A stretch of DNA of 64,000 nt from Rosellinia necatrix. Its lineage: Eukaryota > Ascomycota > Sordariomycetes > Xylariales > Xylariaceae. A program made the position numbers and the translations under genes. Location: assembly GCA_021209875.1 (NCBI GenBank), contig JAGYVD010000004.1, positions 2,666,001 through 2,730,000 of the forward strand. Reading direction: 5' to 3'. How positions within the stretch are numbered: position 1 is the first letter of the stretch; each line of letters starts with the position of its first letter. Positions 24,015-36,587 of this stretch are shown piece after piece. The notes beneath the pieces are model-generated. The model did not search any database and had not been told where the DNA came from. It saw only the letters and a list, made by a program, of their open reading frames with translations.

Positions 24015-25534
24015 ATGGCGCGCCATCCCTTCCCGGTACCACATGCCACCGTTCCCTTCTGGCGGACAGAGCTTCAGTACGTAATTTCAAGCTCATCATT
24101 CTGGAGCAGCCCCCAAACAGTGCTTAAAATAATGGTGATCAACCGTCGAGTATGATAGCGCGCTCGACTCTCATCGGAGCACCCCGGACCTCCCCGAGAA
24201 ACAGGACATAGTCATCATTGGGGCGGGCTTTGCTGGTGCGGCGCTGGCGTACTATCTGTCGAAAGATACCTCACCGCCTAAGCTGAGCATTACTGTATTG
24301 GAGGCGCGGGAGGCATGCTCGGGGGCTACTGGGAGAAATGGCGAGTACTCTTACTACAATTGACCACGTTTGTGCAGACGCACAGAAGGGGAAACTTCGG
24401 GGTATGGAGCTGACAGTCGTCCAGGCGGGCATCTCAGACCGGATATATTCAACGGCGCGGCGTCACGCATGAGGAAGCATGGCCTCGATATCGCGAATAA
24501 GGTCGCGCTCTTCGAGCTTCAGAATGCTGAAGTCCGGCGTCAAGGACGCGGTAGCATTATACACGTTCCCTGCGGCTGTGATATGGTAGGTTCCTGGTAG
24601 TTTCTGGTAGTGTCGATGCGTGAGCCTGATGCGCTGACTCAACTCGACTCAACTCGACTCTACGACAGGCCGTACAAGATAGTCATGCATCTCCTGGCAG
24701 CGATAGTCGAAGCCGGCGTCAACCTGCAGACCCATACACCAGTACATGCAGTCTTGCCAGGGGCAGACAGCGAGGGGTATTGGACGCTGGAGACGGCGCG
24801 GGGGACCACGACAGCGAGGCGTGTTATTTTTGCGACAAACGCATACACTAGCGGGCTGCTGCCGGAGTATGCTGATGCGATCCTGCCAAGTCGCGGAACA
24901 TGCGCCCGTGTGGTGGCCACGACGTCGAAGGGACCGCCTCCGCTGCCTTCTTGCGGCATTGCTGTAAGCAGCCCGAATACGATGGACAGTTATTGGGGCG
25001 CCCGCCCCGACGGCAGCTTCATCGTCGGCGGCGCGGGAGGCTACAGAGACAAGCGGGAGCTCTGGGAGAAGAATTTCGACGATGCCTCATTGATTGAGCC
25101 CGCGATCCCGTTCTTCGAGCAGTGGGCGGCCAAGAACCTGCTCGGCTGGGAGGAGGCCGAGGTGAAAATCGAGAATGTATGGACGGGCATTATGGGGGTA
25201 AGTGGCCAGCGTGAGCCTGCATGCATCTACTTGTTTCCCTTTCCTGTTTCTACCTGCCGTCTTGGTGTTCTGGGGCTAAAGCACGATGCAGTACACTCCA
25301 GATGACCTACCACATATTGGACCCGTGCCCGGAAAGCAGGGCTTGTATATCTGTGCTGGCTTTATCGGTCACGGAATGCCTAATGTGCTTATCTGCGCAA
25401 AAGCGGTTGCCAAGCTTCTAAAGGATGGTTCTCCGTTGACCGAATCTGGAGTTCCGGCGTGTTATGAGACCTCTTTGGAGAGGTTGCGTGAAGCCCATAG
25501 GGAATTGTCACCGTGGCCTAAAGAAGCACCCTAG
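24015..25534 (+). pseudogene. FAD-dependent oxidoreductase (DAO family), frameshifted by internal deletion
   Basis: The intact family oxidises amines or amino acids with FAD. Apparent exons are 24015-24080, 24151-24340, 24425-24585, 24669-25197 and 25292-25534. The Rossmann motif VIIGAGFAGAALAYYLS, LEAREACSGATGRNGGHLRPD, the PYKIVMHLL segment, RVIFATNAYTSGLLPEY, RPDGSFIVGG, NVWTGIMGYTPDDLPHIG and CAGFIGHGMPN are all readable. Two defects stand out. The first is a GC-AG intron (GCGAGT at 24341) between GRNG and GHLRPD. The second is in exon 3: FELQNAEV is in one frame and SGVKDAVALYTFPAAVIW in another, only a few bases apart. By memory of relatives, roughly 70 residues normally lie between these blocks. 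An out-of-frame deletion near 24520-24540 would explain this, and no intron fits. The downstream exons remain well preserved, so the loss looks recent. Exon 1 is less certain. Confidence 0.72.
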
Positions 25535-25640
25535 TACCTTAGGTACCTAAGTAGGTAGGCTGGGTACTTAGGTACCTACCTAACCTACCCACCTACCTAC
25601 CTAAGGTAGATAAAGGTTGCGTGCCTGGCACTGCGGGGAG
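25534..25640. repeat. TAGG/CCTA low-complexity patch after the oxidoreductase locus
   Basis: Begins at the stop codon of the preceding frame, with AGGTACCTAAGTAGGTAGG and CCTACCTACCTAAGG words. Confidence 0.75.
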
Positions 25641-26577
25641 GTAGGTAGGTTACTGCAGCATCTACCTATCTGCTCCGTACACAAAGGTCTCTACATTTCT
25701 ACATAAAGTGCAGGAGGTAGGCCAAGCTGTCCAATGGGGGATCTGCGCTGATGTCATCGTTAATGCGGCTGGAAAGACAACACCTGCCAATTGGGTTCTC
25801 AGCGCTAATCCTCACACTAGAAGGATAGGTAAGAATAACTAAAGACTTAGGACCATAACTATAATTTAGCACCATAGTTTCTCATCGGCCTTAACTTGTT
25901 CACGCTCAACTGTTTGGATTTTGGCCATGAGGTGTTTAGGAGCATACCGTGAATAGGACCTAGTGTACCTAGGTGTAGATACTTACATACCTGAAGCAGG
26001 TACTTACTGCAACTTACTGCACCTTACTGCAGGGTGCGCAGGGTTTGATGCCAAGACAGTTTGGGAAATGTCCATCAAGCCACGCTTCACTTTACTATAT
26101 GTGGTATGTGGATACGCTGATCCAAGATGGGCCGGGGCACCACGCAGCAGGTCGGTCTCGGTGCACCTCATTTGCTCATGATAGATCAAGCCAACTTTGC
26201 CTCAACTTGTCCCCAATGTTTCCTTTCCTACCATTCTCCCGCAACCAGCCCAACCAAGCATCGCGTAGGCACTGCGAGCATCATGAGCATGGCCTGTAAT
26301 AATAGTCACAATTCTTCGATTAAATTTGTATAAATTTGTGAGTCAGCACCCCCCGGGCGCGCCTTGCCGCCCCTATTCACGCACCCGTGGCGGTTGCTAT
26401 GTCAAGCCGGGCTCATTTCGCGTCATTACCGTTTAGTGCTGTCTTCGCCATATGGCCCGTCGCCAAATGCTATGACGCTGACAGTTGCGTGAGCTAGGCT
26501 GCAGGTGTACACTGATGCGATTTGCCCCTTTCGCAGCCTCTTTTCCCGCTTTCGATCTTATTTAATTCGCCATCATA
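25641..26577. other. Intergenic upstream of SEC16
   Basis: No gene supported. A short ACTTACTGCA triplication lies near 26000-26033. The SEC16 promoter is expected in the right part. Confidence 0.5.
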
Positions 26578-29500
26578 ATGGATTCGGATACCCAGAGCGC
26601 GCCGTGGCATCCGGCACAGAGGCCAAATTCGTTGGCCGACAACCAACCCCCCAAGAGCGACCCCCAAGTTGGAGCCGTCAATTCCCCAGACCAGCACGCC
26701 CAATCGCCCATTACGATGAAAGAGGAGCTCTCCCAGGACGTGGCAGCCGAATCCTTGGACGAGCGCATTGCCGCCGCGGAAGACCTTTCGGCCCTACCCC
26801 CGAGCCACACCACGGATTTCGAGCACACCGAGCACGACGATTCAGGAGCTGCCTTGTGGGACACTGCAGCCCCGATAACGAATGATGATGGAACTTCGAT
26901 GTTGCATGATGAAGAACATGATGAAGAACCTAACGAAGAACCTAACGAAGAACCTGCAACTACCTCTCCAGAGCCTGCATCGGCCGAGCACGCTTCAAAA
27001 CACTTGAGCACAATGTCATTTGCTCGTACGGTCTCCCACGAGATTAGCTTCAATGATGAAGAAGATGCGGAATGGAACCTCCAGCATTCTGAAACAGATC
27101 CCTTTGGCTTCATGCCCGAAAACGATAGGACAAACTCATTCCCTGTTGTCCCACAGACAGAAACTCCGCCGGCTGACCATGATTCACACCCTCCGCCAGC
27201 AAACCAGACCAAAGAGGTTACGTATGATTTAGAAATGGAGCCTACTCACTGTGATATAGCTGCTTTTGAATCACGGGTTGTGGAACAGCCAGGGGAGGAC
27301 GGGGCAAGCCGACCTGTGGTTGAAGGCGATTTGTTTCAAAGCACGGTTGGAGGCGACTTGGTCGGCGCGGAGAACGCATCTGACGCGCGGTACGAGGAAG
27401 GCCTGCCTTTAATTCCCCAGTCTCATTCATCCGGTCCAGTTGCGAATATCGAAAACGGCGATGCCGGACCAACCGATCCTTTTTCTCAAGATGATGCTGG
27501 AGATGATTTCTTTGCCCGGATGCAAGATGACTCTTCAGCATCGATAGATCATTCGTTGAATCATACCTTGCAAAGGAAATCCACGACAATGGTAATAGGG
27601 CAAAATATCGACTTGGACCCCCAAAGCCCGGCGGAAGACTTGCAACCAAGCACGCCAAAGACGACGGGTATGCTGGGCACGAGTATCAATGGAGACTCTA
27701 TACACTCGCCCGAGGGAGGAGCCAAAATTGCGACTGGGACTGAAGACCTAGATGCGAAGTGGGCCGCAGCCTTTGGTGACGATGACGACGACGACGGCTT
27801 CTTACTAGATACTACCACAGAATCTAAAGAGCTGGATCCAGCTGATATATTTGGCAGCGATGATGAAGGGTTCTTGGAGGACGATGATGAGCCGATACCA
27901 GCGCCCTTACAAACGCTCGCTCAACAGCCTAATCTCAATGGCCATTACGCGCCTCAGTCAGTTCAACCACAATCGCATTCTACCTCAAATCCATATGCAC
28001 CGAAGCTTCCGGCTACACAAAATCCAATGGTTCACCAACAACCCCCATATGCCTCAAATATAGCTCCCCCAAGCATGGGGTACGGGGTGCCACCTCCAAG
28101 ACCAGATATGCCAAAGGCGCAGAGCTTTGTCGACAAGTCCAAAGGCGGATATCAGTCGCCTTATGATCTTCCAATGGAGGTAGTCAAGCCAAGGAAGCGA
28201 GCGAGTGCACAACAACTGCCTCGAGTAAACGCCGCATCGCCAGCTCCCCCATCTGCTCCACCACCTAGAAGTGTGAGCGCGTATGCACAGCCTCCTTCAG
28301 GGGGATCGGTTTCAAGCCTGTCGCCCCCGGGTTCTAGTCATTCAAATCAGCAGTCTAGCCTTAGTGCACAGAAAACCACATCGCAGTTGAAATCAAAGTC
28401 TAGCTTCTTCGAAGACTTGCCTATGACATCGAAACCCCGTCCTTCATCGCGTCAGGCGGCGCACCCATCTCCGACACTGCAAAATCCTTACCCACAGCTC
28501 CGTGCGCCTCCACAGGGCCCGCCCATGAATGCTCCGGTGATAACCCCCCCGGCAGCTTCTCTCCCGCCTCGACCACAGCTGGCTCTGACGCATGCTGCTG
28601 GTGTTCCTGCACTAGTTCCCCCGGAACTTGTCAGCCCATATGCATCTCTACAATCCGATATTCATAGTGCGCCTCAACCTCCACTTCATTCTACCGCTAA
28701 TAGCCGCTACTCTCCTGCTCCTGCTCACCCCCCTGGGACCAATGGGACTGTACCTGCACCGGCCCTTACAAATCGATACTCACCAGCACCACCGGGCTCC
28801 CGGTCCTCTAGCAGCAGCTATTCCGCCGTTCCTCCTCCCATGCTTGCTCACCAACCGCGGACATCGAGTCCGCTTGCCCACTTCGAAATCTCCCATGGCA
28901 AGTCTGAGAACAAACTCGGGAGCCCAATCAGTGTGGACGGTGCCCCGTTGATGAGAACTAGTTCATCCCAATATGAACACCGCGTTACGAGAGTGCCATC
29001 ACTCCCCCCAACGCAGGAGGTCGAAGAAGAGCAATCCCTGGATTCGTCATCCGAAATGGCTACCAAAGGACTTGGTATTATTCCATCAGAACCTAGATAT
29101 GCTCCAACGCAAGCGAGACGTATGTCGCCACCATTGGCCATTCACCCGTCAAACCCTCTATCCCCGCCAAAGCGTTCTTTGTCGAACTATACACCACAGC
29201 ACGGACCTAAACCTCCTTCGACAGATAATAGCTTTGTGCCACCACCGCGATCGCAGACGCAGTCTCCCGGGGCAGTTTACGGCAATAGGGGAGTTGTTAA
29301 ACCTACGGATCCAACGCCTCGGCCATCTTCAGAGCATGGGCCAAGTTCCCCACGAGCAGTGCCCAACTCGCAGGCTTCGCATAGCGCTGTTCGGACACGT
29401 GGCATGTCTCAAAATCTGAACTTAGTACCCCCTACAGATGGCCGGGAACTTGATCCTTTGCAACGTTGGCGTGGAGCTCCCTCTATTGTGTGGGGAATTG

Positions 29501-32404
29501 GAGGACTATTTGTGTCAACGTTTCCTAAAGACGTGCCTCGTTACGGCATAGGCTCCACCGTGCCACAGGTCATTCGAAGTCCAGGTGAGGTCAAAGTGAG
29601 GCATATGAAGGATATTCAGCCTCTAGAGGACCGCCTCTCTAGATTTCCGGGCCCCTTGAAGGGAAAATCCAAAAAAAAGGAGGTTAGTATGTGGCTTACC
29701 GCTGGTATTGACGGGCTTGAGAGGGCCCTGCCAAACTTCTCATTCCAGCAACATGTTTCACATGATGATAAGAGAGCAATCGAGCGAGTGTTGTTATGGA
29801 AGATTCTGAGGATTTTGGTAGAGAACGATGGTATTCTTGAAGGAAATCCCACGGTAGAAAAGGCCGTACGTGATGTGGTCTCGCCAGGACTTGAATCGGT
29901 CAGCACCGAAGTACCGTCGACCGTCTCGACTGGCGTGGACCTGACGGGGATGGCTACAACGGCGGCCGCAATGCCAGCGGATGCCGCGGACTCTATAGCT
30001 GCAGAGTCAATACGGAGGCATCTACTTCTGGGAGAGCGCGAGAAAGCCGTGTGGATCGCAGTGGACAAAAGACTATGGGGTCATGCTATTCTCATATCTA
30101 GTTCGATGCCGAACCAGGAGCTTTATAAGCAGGTTGCCCACGAATTTATTAAAAAAGAAGTCAATCATGCGGGCCGCGGTAACGAATCCCTCGCCTCCCT
30201 GTACAGCGTTCTATCCGGGAATTTCGAGGAAGCTGTTGATGAGCTCGTTCCTGCTCACGCTCGGGCTGGTTTGCAGTTGATATCGACCTCCGCCTCTAGT
30301 ACGTCTCAGGATGTACTTTCTGGGCTAGATAAGTGGCGCGAGACACTTGGCATGATACTTAGTAACAGACGGCAAGGAGATGGTCAAGCTTTGCGGTCAT
30401 TGGGAAATCTCCTTTCTGGATATGGAAGAGCCGAGGCAGCTCACATCTGCTATATTTTTGCGAGACACTATGCCATATTTGGAGGCTTGGATGACCCTAA
30501 CGCCAATTTTGTCCTTGTAGGGGCCGATCATCGACGCCAGGCGGATCAGTTTGCTAAGGAAGTCGAAGCGCTTCAGCTCAGTGAAGTGTACGAATATGGG
30601 CTATCGCTTGTGCCGAGCTCGAACGTAGTACAAAACTGCCCTCATTTGGCTGCCTACAAGCTACAGCACGCTATGGTCCTTACCGAACATGGTTTCCGAG
30701 ATAAGGCCCTTCAGTACTGCGACGCCATCTGGAGCGCCATTACGTCTCAAACGAAAAAGTCTCCTTACTTTCATCCTTTGTTAGAATCTACCGTTGATGA
30801 TCTCATGAGAAGATTGAAGCTGGCTGCTGGCGAGGAATCATCTTCGTGGATCACTAAACCCAAGATGGACCAAGTGTCCAGTAATATGTGGTCTCGATTC
30901 AGCAAATTTGTTGCTGGCCCTGACGAGGGCGGAGTTGATAACGGAACCCCTAGCGAGGGCGGCGCCGAGGTTGGGCCTTTCGCACGTATTGCTGGTGGAA
31001 CGCCTGCGGTCAGTCGATCCCCCTCTGTCTCCAACTTCGAAGCGTATGGGGCTAGCCCATCAATGCCTGTCAATGGGGCTTCTTCAGCATATGCTCCAGC
31101 TGCCGCACAATTCACAGCTTCACCATATGAACCCGTCAGTCCATATAATCCAGCACCCCGATCGTCAATGGAGAGGACATCCGGCGAGTCACAGCGGGGT
31201 TCTTATGAATTTGCAAGACGCGGATCGGATATGCAGAGCGCAAATAGCAACCCATATGCGCCTATGTCTATGAGCAACTCGTTACCCAGGAATACCTACC
31301 AGCCTACAGCCCCAATAACTCCAGATGCTTCGCCGTATATACCCAGTTCTCGGGGTCAACCACCCGCTTCTCCGCCTGAGCAGCCATCTCATGTTGGATA
31401 CGCTGGGTATCAGCCCTTTGGTATTGATCAGGGTGTTGAAGGCGCCGGCGCCGCACCGGGCTATGGTGTACCCGACATTGCCCTACCAAACGACACCAGC
31501 TTTAACTCTGGGTATCAGCCTTCGTACGGTGGCTATGAACCACCCACGACGAACAGCTTTGAATCGCCTACGACGCAACCGGATGCGTCTGCCGGTAGCT
31601 ACGAACCTCCTTCATATCAGCCTTCTGGATTTGAACCGCCGTCTTATGAGCCTGGCCCAATGAATAATGATGAATCAGAAAAGAGGCCCAAACAGAAGAG
31701 TTTTATAGATGACGACGATGACGATATCCCAAGCTTGAAATCAAAGGAGAAGACAAAATCTGATAAGGACCGAGAAAATGAAGAAATGTTTCGGAAGGTG
31801 GCCGAGGAAGAGGGTGAGTTTAATCGCGTAACGTGTGAAGCACGGCTACTAATACCCACTAGAAAAACGGTCGGCTGAAGCGAAATCTGGGAAAAAGAGC
31901 GGCTGGGGCTTTGGTGGATGGTTCGGTGGCAGCAAGAAAGAGGCTGCCGAGCTACCTAACAAGCCTATCAAGGCTAAGTTAGGTGAAGCTAGCAGCTTTG
32001 TGTATGACCCTGACCTAAAGCGTTGGGTCAACAAAAAGCCTGGGGCAGACAACACGCCTGCTAAGACTGCTACACCACCACCGCCCCGTGCTGCTAGCAC
32101 GCCTCCCACCAGTACCACATCAGCGCCGCCAATTGGAATGATGGCGCCACCACCTCCCCGCCCTATACCACCAATGACGTTGAGTAAAGCCATCTCCCAG
32201 GAAAGCTTAAATACACCTGGCGGCGCGCCTCTGATGGCGCGATCTATTTCGAACCAGAGTAATGCGAGCGCACCACCCAGCAGACCAACTACAAGCCTTA
32301 GCAACGCCAGCAGTATCGATGACCTTCTAGGGGCAGCCGGACCGCGAAAAGGTGCGAAAAAGGCGCGGAAATCGGGGCGTTACGTGGATGTCATGGCAAA
32401 GTAA
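26578..32404 (+). CDS. SEC16: Sec16, COPII coat assembly scaffold
   Basis: The product is a peripheral ER protein that marks ER exit sites and scaffolds Sec23/24 and Sec13/31 for COPII budding. Exons 26578-31813 and 31863-32404 (GTGAGT intron with CTAAT branch) give 1925 aa. The N-terminal half (to about 950) is Pro/Ser/Gln-rich and acidic, with a repeated EEPN element around residue 120. The central conserved domain starts near residue 957 ([18 protein letters not shown]...), with [10 protein letters not shown]. It continues into an ancestral-coatomer-type helical region (about 1140-1420, including [32 protein letters not shown] and GLSLVP). A Pro/Tyr-rich linker follows. The C-terminal [12 protein letters not shown] and [18 protein letters not shown] form the conserved tail that binds Sec23 in yeast. 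Length fits filamentous fungal Sec16. The start at [12 protein letters not shown] is the first in-frame ATG. Confidence 0.96.
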
Positions 32405-33764
32405 TATGCTCGTACGTCACGGGCCTAGAAATGCTGTGCAGGGATGCCTAGCGTATGATCAGCAACGAAGGAAACTGTCGGGGAACAGACGGGTATGAAG
32501 AGTAATGGTATTAAAGCTACAGCGCAGACATATTTTATGCTGCAAATTTGGGCCGGCGTTCATGGGACCAAAGACGTCTATTTGAATGCTTATGTATCAT
32601 AGACCTAGCAATCTTGTAATTTGGCACGTGCTTTCTCGATTCGCTCATTAAAATAACCTTTCCGGCAACCCAAGGGGAGGAATAGCCGCCACCCGGGGTT
32701 CTACATTCGGTTAAAAAGTGATGTTTGACTTCGTCGAAGGCAGCCAGAGTGCTAACATGTATCAATTGCTCTACTGCCCTCCATTACCCGCTATTCGGAT
32801 ATCAAGGCGATTGGCGGTCTCATCTCCGTTCCTCCGGGAGATATTATGACGGTCTCATTGCGTTCTAGGTATCCGGTAGAAACCAGTAATCAACATCGTC
32901 GCATCATCATGGTCTCCGACCATGACACGCAGCAAAAGCTGCAACTGCTAATAGGCTTTTACGCGGAACGTAGGGTCGTCGTATCGCAGCAGAGGAATAG
33001 TGCGAGTCTCGGGGATAGAAAATGTTCGTTGTTATTCATATTACCTGGTAATAATGCTCTACGTCTTTGATTATGTTGTTGGCCAGGCTCTCAACTAGAT
33101 CGAAATATGATATTAGATGCGAAGGGATGTCTCTAGCACCTCGCTGGGTGAGTTCTTTTAATCTCATAACAGGCAGAAACAGTAGGTGAATGGCCTGGCA
33201 TGGGACGCGGATAAGCAATGTATGAAACCACAGCACTATGGCTGCTGAACGTTCACCCAAGGAGTTACACCAAAGACTCCCTGCGAGGCTCGAGCCAGGC
33301 CGTCCACGACGGCGTCTAGGGAGTTCCCAAGGCCCCATCTAGCCTGTTGTACTATGCGAAACGATTACTCCCATGTCCCTGCTCACCGGTATCTCTCACC
33401 CGTCGGTGGATGCGGGACGGTTGAGTGTGTTCAGGGAGGCGACGTCCCACACACGTTTGCAACGTGCCTTGGTCCGTATGGGGTTCTACTAATCTCGGGT
33501 TACGTCAACGTCCTACTTCTTTCTTGGGTGCCATAGTGATGGTGTGTGATTGCGTGTAATGGTGTTGCCGCAAACGTAACATGCCAGCTTTCGCCGGTGC
33601 GTATATAGATGGATGCCCAACCTCTCTCTAACCGCTCGAATCGTTTTGCCCAGCAATTTTTTTTGCCTCCTCATCGCACGCGCGACATTCTAGACTTTTA
33701 TTTCTATTTTTTACCTTGAGAATACCTTCTTCGCTTTTTTTTTTTTTCTTCTCCTTTCCTCACC
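32405..33764. other. Intergenic
   Basis: SEC16 3' region and promoter of the next gene. Short frames lack motifs. The last 160 bases hold a TATA-like box and pyrimidine-rich runs. Confidence 0.5.
33602..33609 (+). promoter_or_regulatory. TATA-like box upstream of the 33765 gene
   Basis: TATATAGA lies about 160 nt before the ATG and is followed by pyrimidine-rich DNA, a common fungal core-promoter layout. Confidence 0.4.
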
Positions 33765-33937
33765 ATGGCCGTCTGGAACAACTCGTGGCAGATCACCTAC
33801 TACGACGCCGAACCGCAGGACGGGGTGCGGGAGAGCGAGCGGCGGTACAACTTCAAGATCACGGTGCCGCACCGCACGATTAGCCAGTACACGCGGACGG
33901 GGCTACTGCAGAGAAACCCGGCGACCAACAGCGCCGC

Positions 33938-33968
<31 letters not shown>

Positions 33969-34265
33969 CGGTCGTCGACGAGCCTGCGCAGCCCGGGCGC
34001 GCACGTCGTGTGCACGACGCACCGGTGCTTCCCCAACCGGCGCGGCATCCCGCTGGGCCCGGCCGTGCGCGTCCGCGCGGACTGGGACGGGCTGCCGCTG
34101 GCGGGCCACGACTACACCTTCTGGAGCACGGAGCCGATCACCGGCGTCTGGCCCGGCGACGACTACCACCACGAGCTCGAGTTCTACGACTCCGACGAGG
34201 AAACGCCCGAGCCCCAGGTCCGGTTCCGGCTCGCCGTCTTCGCCATCACGCCGGAGCGAGCGTAG
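33765..34265 (+). CDS. Unknown 166-aa protein, member A of a putative paralogue pair
   Basis: I do not recognise the family. It is a single exon with a good start context (CACCATGGCC), encoding MAVWNNSWQITYYDAEPQDG.... A poly-Ser run (about residues 59-72), encoded by AGC repeats, interrupts an otherwise folded-looking chain rich in Trp, Tyr and Phe. The C-terminal part (GHDYTFWSTEPITGVWPG, HHELEFYDSDEE) suggests a compact beta-rich domain. No signal peptide or membrane helix is present, so it is probably cytosolic. Third codon positions are strongly G/C, unlike the flanks. The same pattern of residues recurs in the 36060 gene. TATA-like box upstream at 33602. Confidence 0.75.
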
Positions 34266-34790
34266 GGTAAGGAATTCGTTCTTTCTTATCTTATGTATGT
34301 ATGTATGTATGTAATGTCGTGAAGGGATAGGTGGCATGACTAACGCATCACTCCGATAGAAGCCTCTTAGTCATTTGTTTTAGTACCCGGGGCGGGGCGC
34401 GGGATGTAAAGGGGGTTGGGTGGAACATTTACGGACGAACGAGTGGTGGGATACACGATGTTTTTCTTCTCGGACGTGACGTCGATTTGCCACGGGGCTC
34501 AGATCCGTTCCCACTTGGTATGGAAATCGCTTGGATTTTTTTTGGAACTCCCTAGCTAGCTTACCTTGGAACAGGTTTAGTAAACATGCCTACTTGACAT
34601 CGCCTTACTTGTTCAATCAGTGATGAGCACTCCCCCCTTTCTTTTTCTCCACACTTGGGTGTTTATTTGCACGGACCGTGGAGTGCTATTGGGTCATGCT
34701 GAGAATCGGGAACAACAATCAACGCTAGATACGAATAATACGGGTTCATTCAAGCCGACGCTATTAGACATCCCTTGAGATAATAATGTG

Positions 34791-34836
<46 letters not shown>

Positions 34837-36059
34837 AACAATGCTTAGTGTCGTGCGAGACATTGGAATCAAACGCCACACAGCCGTTATCGGCCAAGGC
34901 GAGTCATGAGGATCACGTATAGGAGCGCTCGCATAAGCACGTATCGCGGATAGCAAGATGTATTCGATCTGTTACTCGATGTAGAAGCCCTGCTATTCCA
35001 TGAAGGGGAGCCGGCATCTACCGGCCGCTTCATAGCGAAAAGCTAGTGGCCTATGCGCCCCTGACAACGAATGTGCATCCAAGACGTGTACGTAACGGGG
35101 CCCGTTCGGAGGTCGTGGATCTCGGAGACACGACTTCGAGCACTCTAACTCCAGATGGCCATATCAGGCTACCTGCTCACATGAGGCCGCAGGTATCACG
35201 GCCATATGCTCGCCGATTCTGCTGTGCGAGGGCGAAGTAGATTGGCAGTCATAGGTAGTGTCTATTGGGATCTAATCGGCCCAGGGATCTTTGCGAGACG
35301 CTAGGTTTGTTTTGATCACCTAGTCTTGTGCCCTTGAGTATTAGCATAAGCCGAGAATGAGCGGTCGATGCTGGATAAGAGCGTGTAAAAGAAAAAAGGG
35401 AGCGTGGCCCCATGTAACCAGTCACCAACTTCGTTGCCACACCTAGCTCCATGGGACTAGTCTAAGCCGACGTTGGGACTGGATTCGAAGAACACGTCAT
35501 GTGTAACTGAATAGGTGACAGACTGGTGACGCCTATGAACCCCTCGCTACTCTCGTGGACCTTCATTCCCCCTTGATTCTGTAGGAGGCCTGAGATTCCG
35601 AGCACGGGTGGAAGAGTTACCGATGTCGAAAGCGCCGCCCATGTTCTGTCCGTTGCGCCAGGGTCTTGAAATGGATATTATTAGCAGCACATAGAAAATA
35701 CAAAACCATCTCAAGCACGTGGTACTCCCGTCAAAACGGACCCGTGCCTCACGAAGGAGGGAACCCCTCGTCCAGGCTCGTACTACGTTGAGATTCCACG
35801 TTGTGAGGGCTCTGGTGTCCTGTATCGTCGCCGACACGGGTTACTACATCTGGAAATGGGACGACTGGGTATTAAAGGGACTGACTCGACGCTAGTCATC
35901 GGTAGACTGCCGAGGATGCCCCCCTCGCCAAGTCTGGGTTCTCCCATGTATCCAGCTCACAGCACGGTACGTCGCCGGGATCCCGAAGCCTAGTTCTCGA
36001 GTAGTCTCGATACGCCCCCCAGCAACCAAGATGGGCCCCCCCCCCGCGCACGAGAAGAT
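34266..36059. other. Intergenic between the two paralogue-like genes
   Basis: This contains a GTAT tetranucleotide run near 34293-34311 and an (AAC)n microsatellite (separate entry). No other frame has support. Confidence 0.5.
34792..34836. repeat. (AAC)n microsatellite
   Basis: About 14-15 tandem AAC triplets, directly visible. Confidence 0.95.
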
Positions 36060-36587
36060 ATGCTGGGCTCGAACCGGTCCGGACACGAGCTTGCCATATT
36101 CTCGGCGGGGATCTCGTGGGCCGTGTGCTTCTTCGACGGCGCAGGCCCCATGGCACAGGAGTTCCGGCCGCCCAGAGCAGGGGACCTGGCCGGTCAATCG
36201 GTCGCCGTCTCCGTCCCGTACTACCAACTCTACCTGTTCGCGGACCACGCCAGGCGCCTCGGCACACCGTGGCAGCCGTTCCTCTCCAACCCGGCCGGCC
36301 ACTGCAGGCTCAAGGTCTTCCGATGCGACGGCACCGGCGCGGCCCAGCAGTGGACGCACACCTTCCACGTGGTGTGGGACCAGAACTACCAAGACGGGCA
36401 CTTCAGATTCCTCCCCGCCCAGGCGCTGGAGGGCCGGATGGAGCCGGGCTCCTACTTCATCGATTGTGAGTTCTATAAGGGGCTGTGGGAGCGCGACCAA
36501 CCCGACGCGATCTATACGACTGGCATGTTCGACGTGCACGAGAACCACAGCCCGACCGGCCCTGGCGGTATGCAACTCTCTGGCTAG
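36060..36587 (+). CDS. Unknown 175-aa protein, member B of a putative paralogue pair
   Basis: Family not recognised. The open frame from the ATG at 36060 encodes MLGSNRSGHELAIFSAGISW.... It contains ISWAVCFFDGAGP, VAVSVPYYQLYLF, a central LKVFRCDGTG and HVVWDQNYQDGHFRFLP, then MEPGSYFIDCEFYKG. The order W...(Y/F)(Y/F)D, V(S/T)VP, RC, D/W, GHxxxF, PGxY, EFY matches the 33765 gene, so I infer common descent. Coding sequence is GC-rich at third positions. The true 5' end is uncertain: the reading frame stays open only back to 35994, and an upstream exon could exist. A possible GTATGC donor at 36569 lies just before the stop, so the 3' end may differ. No signal peptide is obvious. Confidence 0.62.
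   Translation: MLGSNRSGHELAIFSAGISWAVCFFDGAGPMAQEFRPPRAGDLAGQSVAVSVPYYQLYLFADHARRLGTPWQPFLSNPAGHCRLKVFRCDGTGAAQQWTHTFHVVWDQNYQDGHFRFLPAQALEGRMEPGSYFIDCEFYKGLWERDQPDAIYTTGMFDVHENHSPTGPGGMQLSG

Noticed and set aside
35892..36575. 227-codon open frame on the - strand over the 36060 gene
   Set aside because: Longer than the + strand frame, but it lacks fold-like composition. The + strand product matches the residue pattern of the 33765 gene. Kept as an alternative only.
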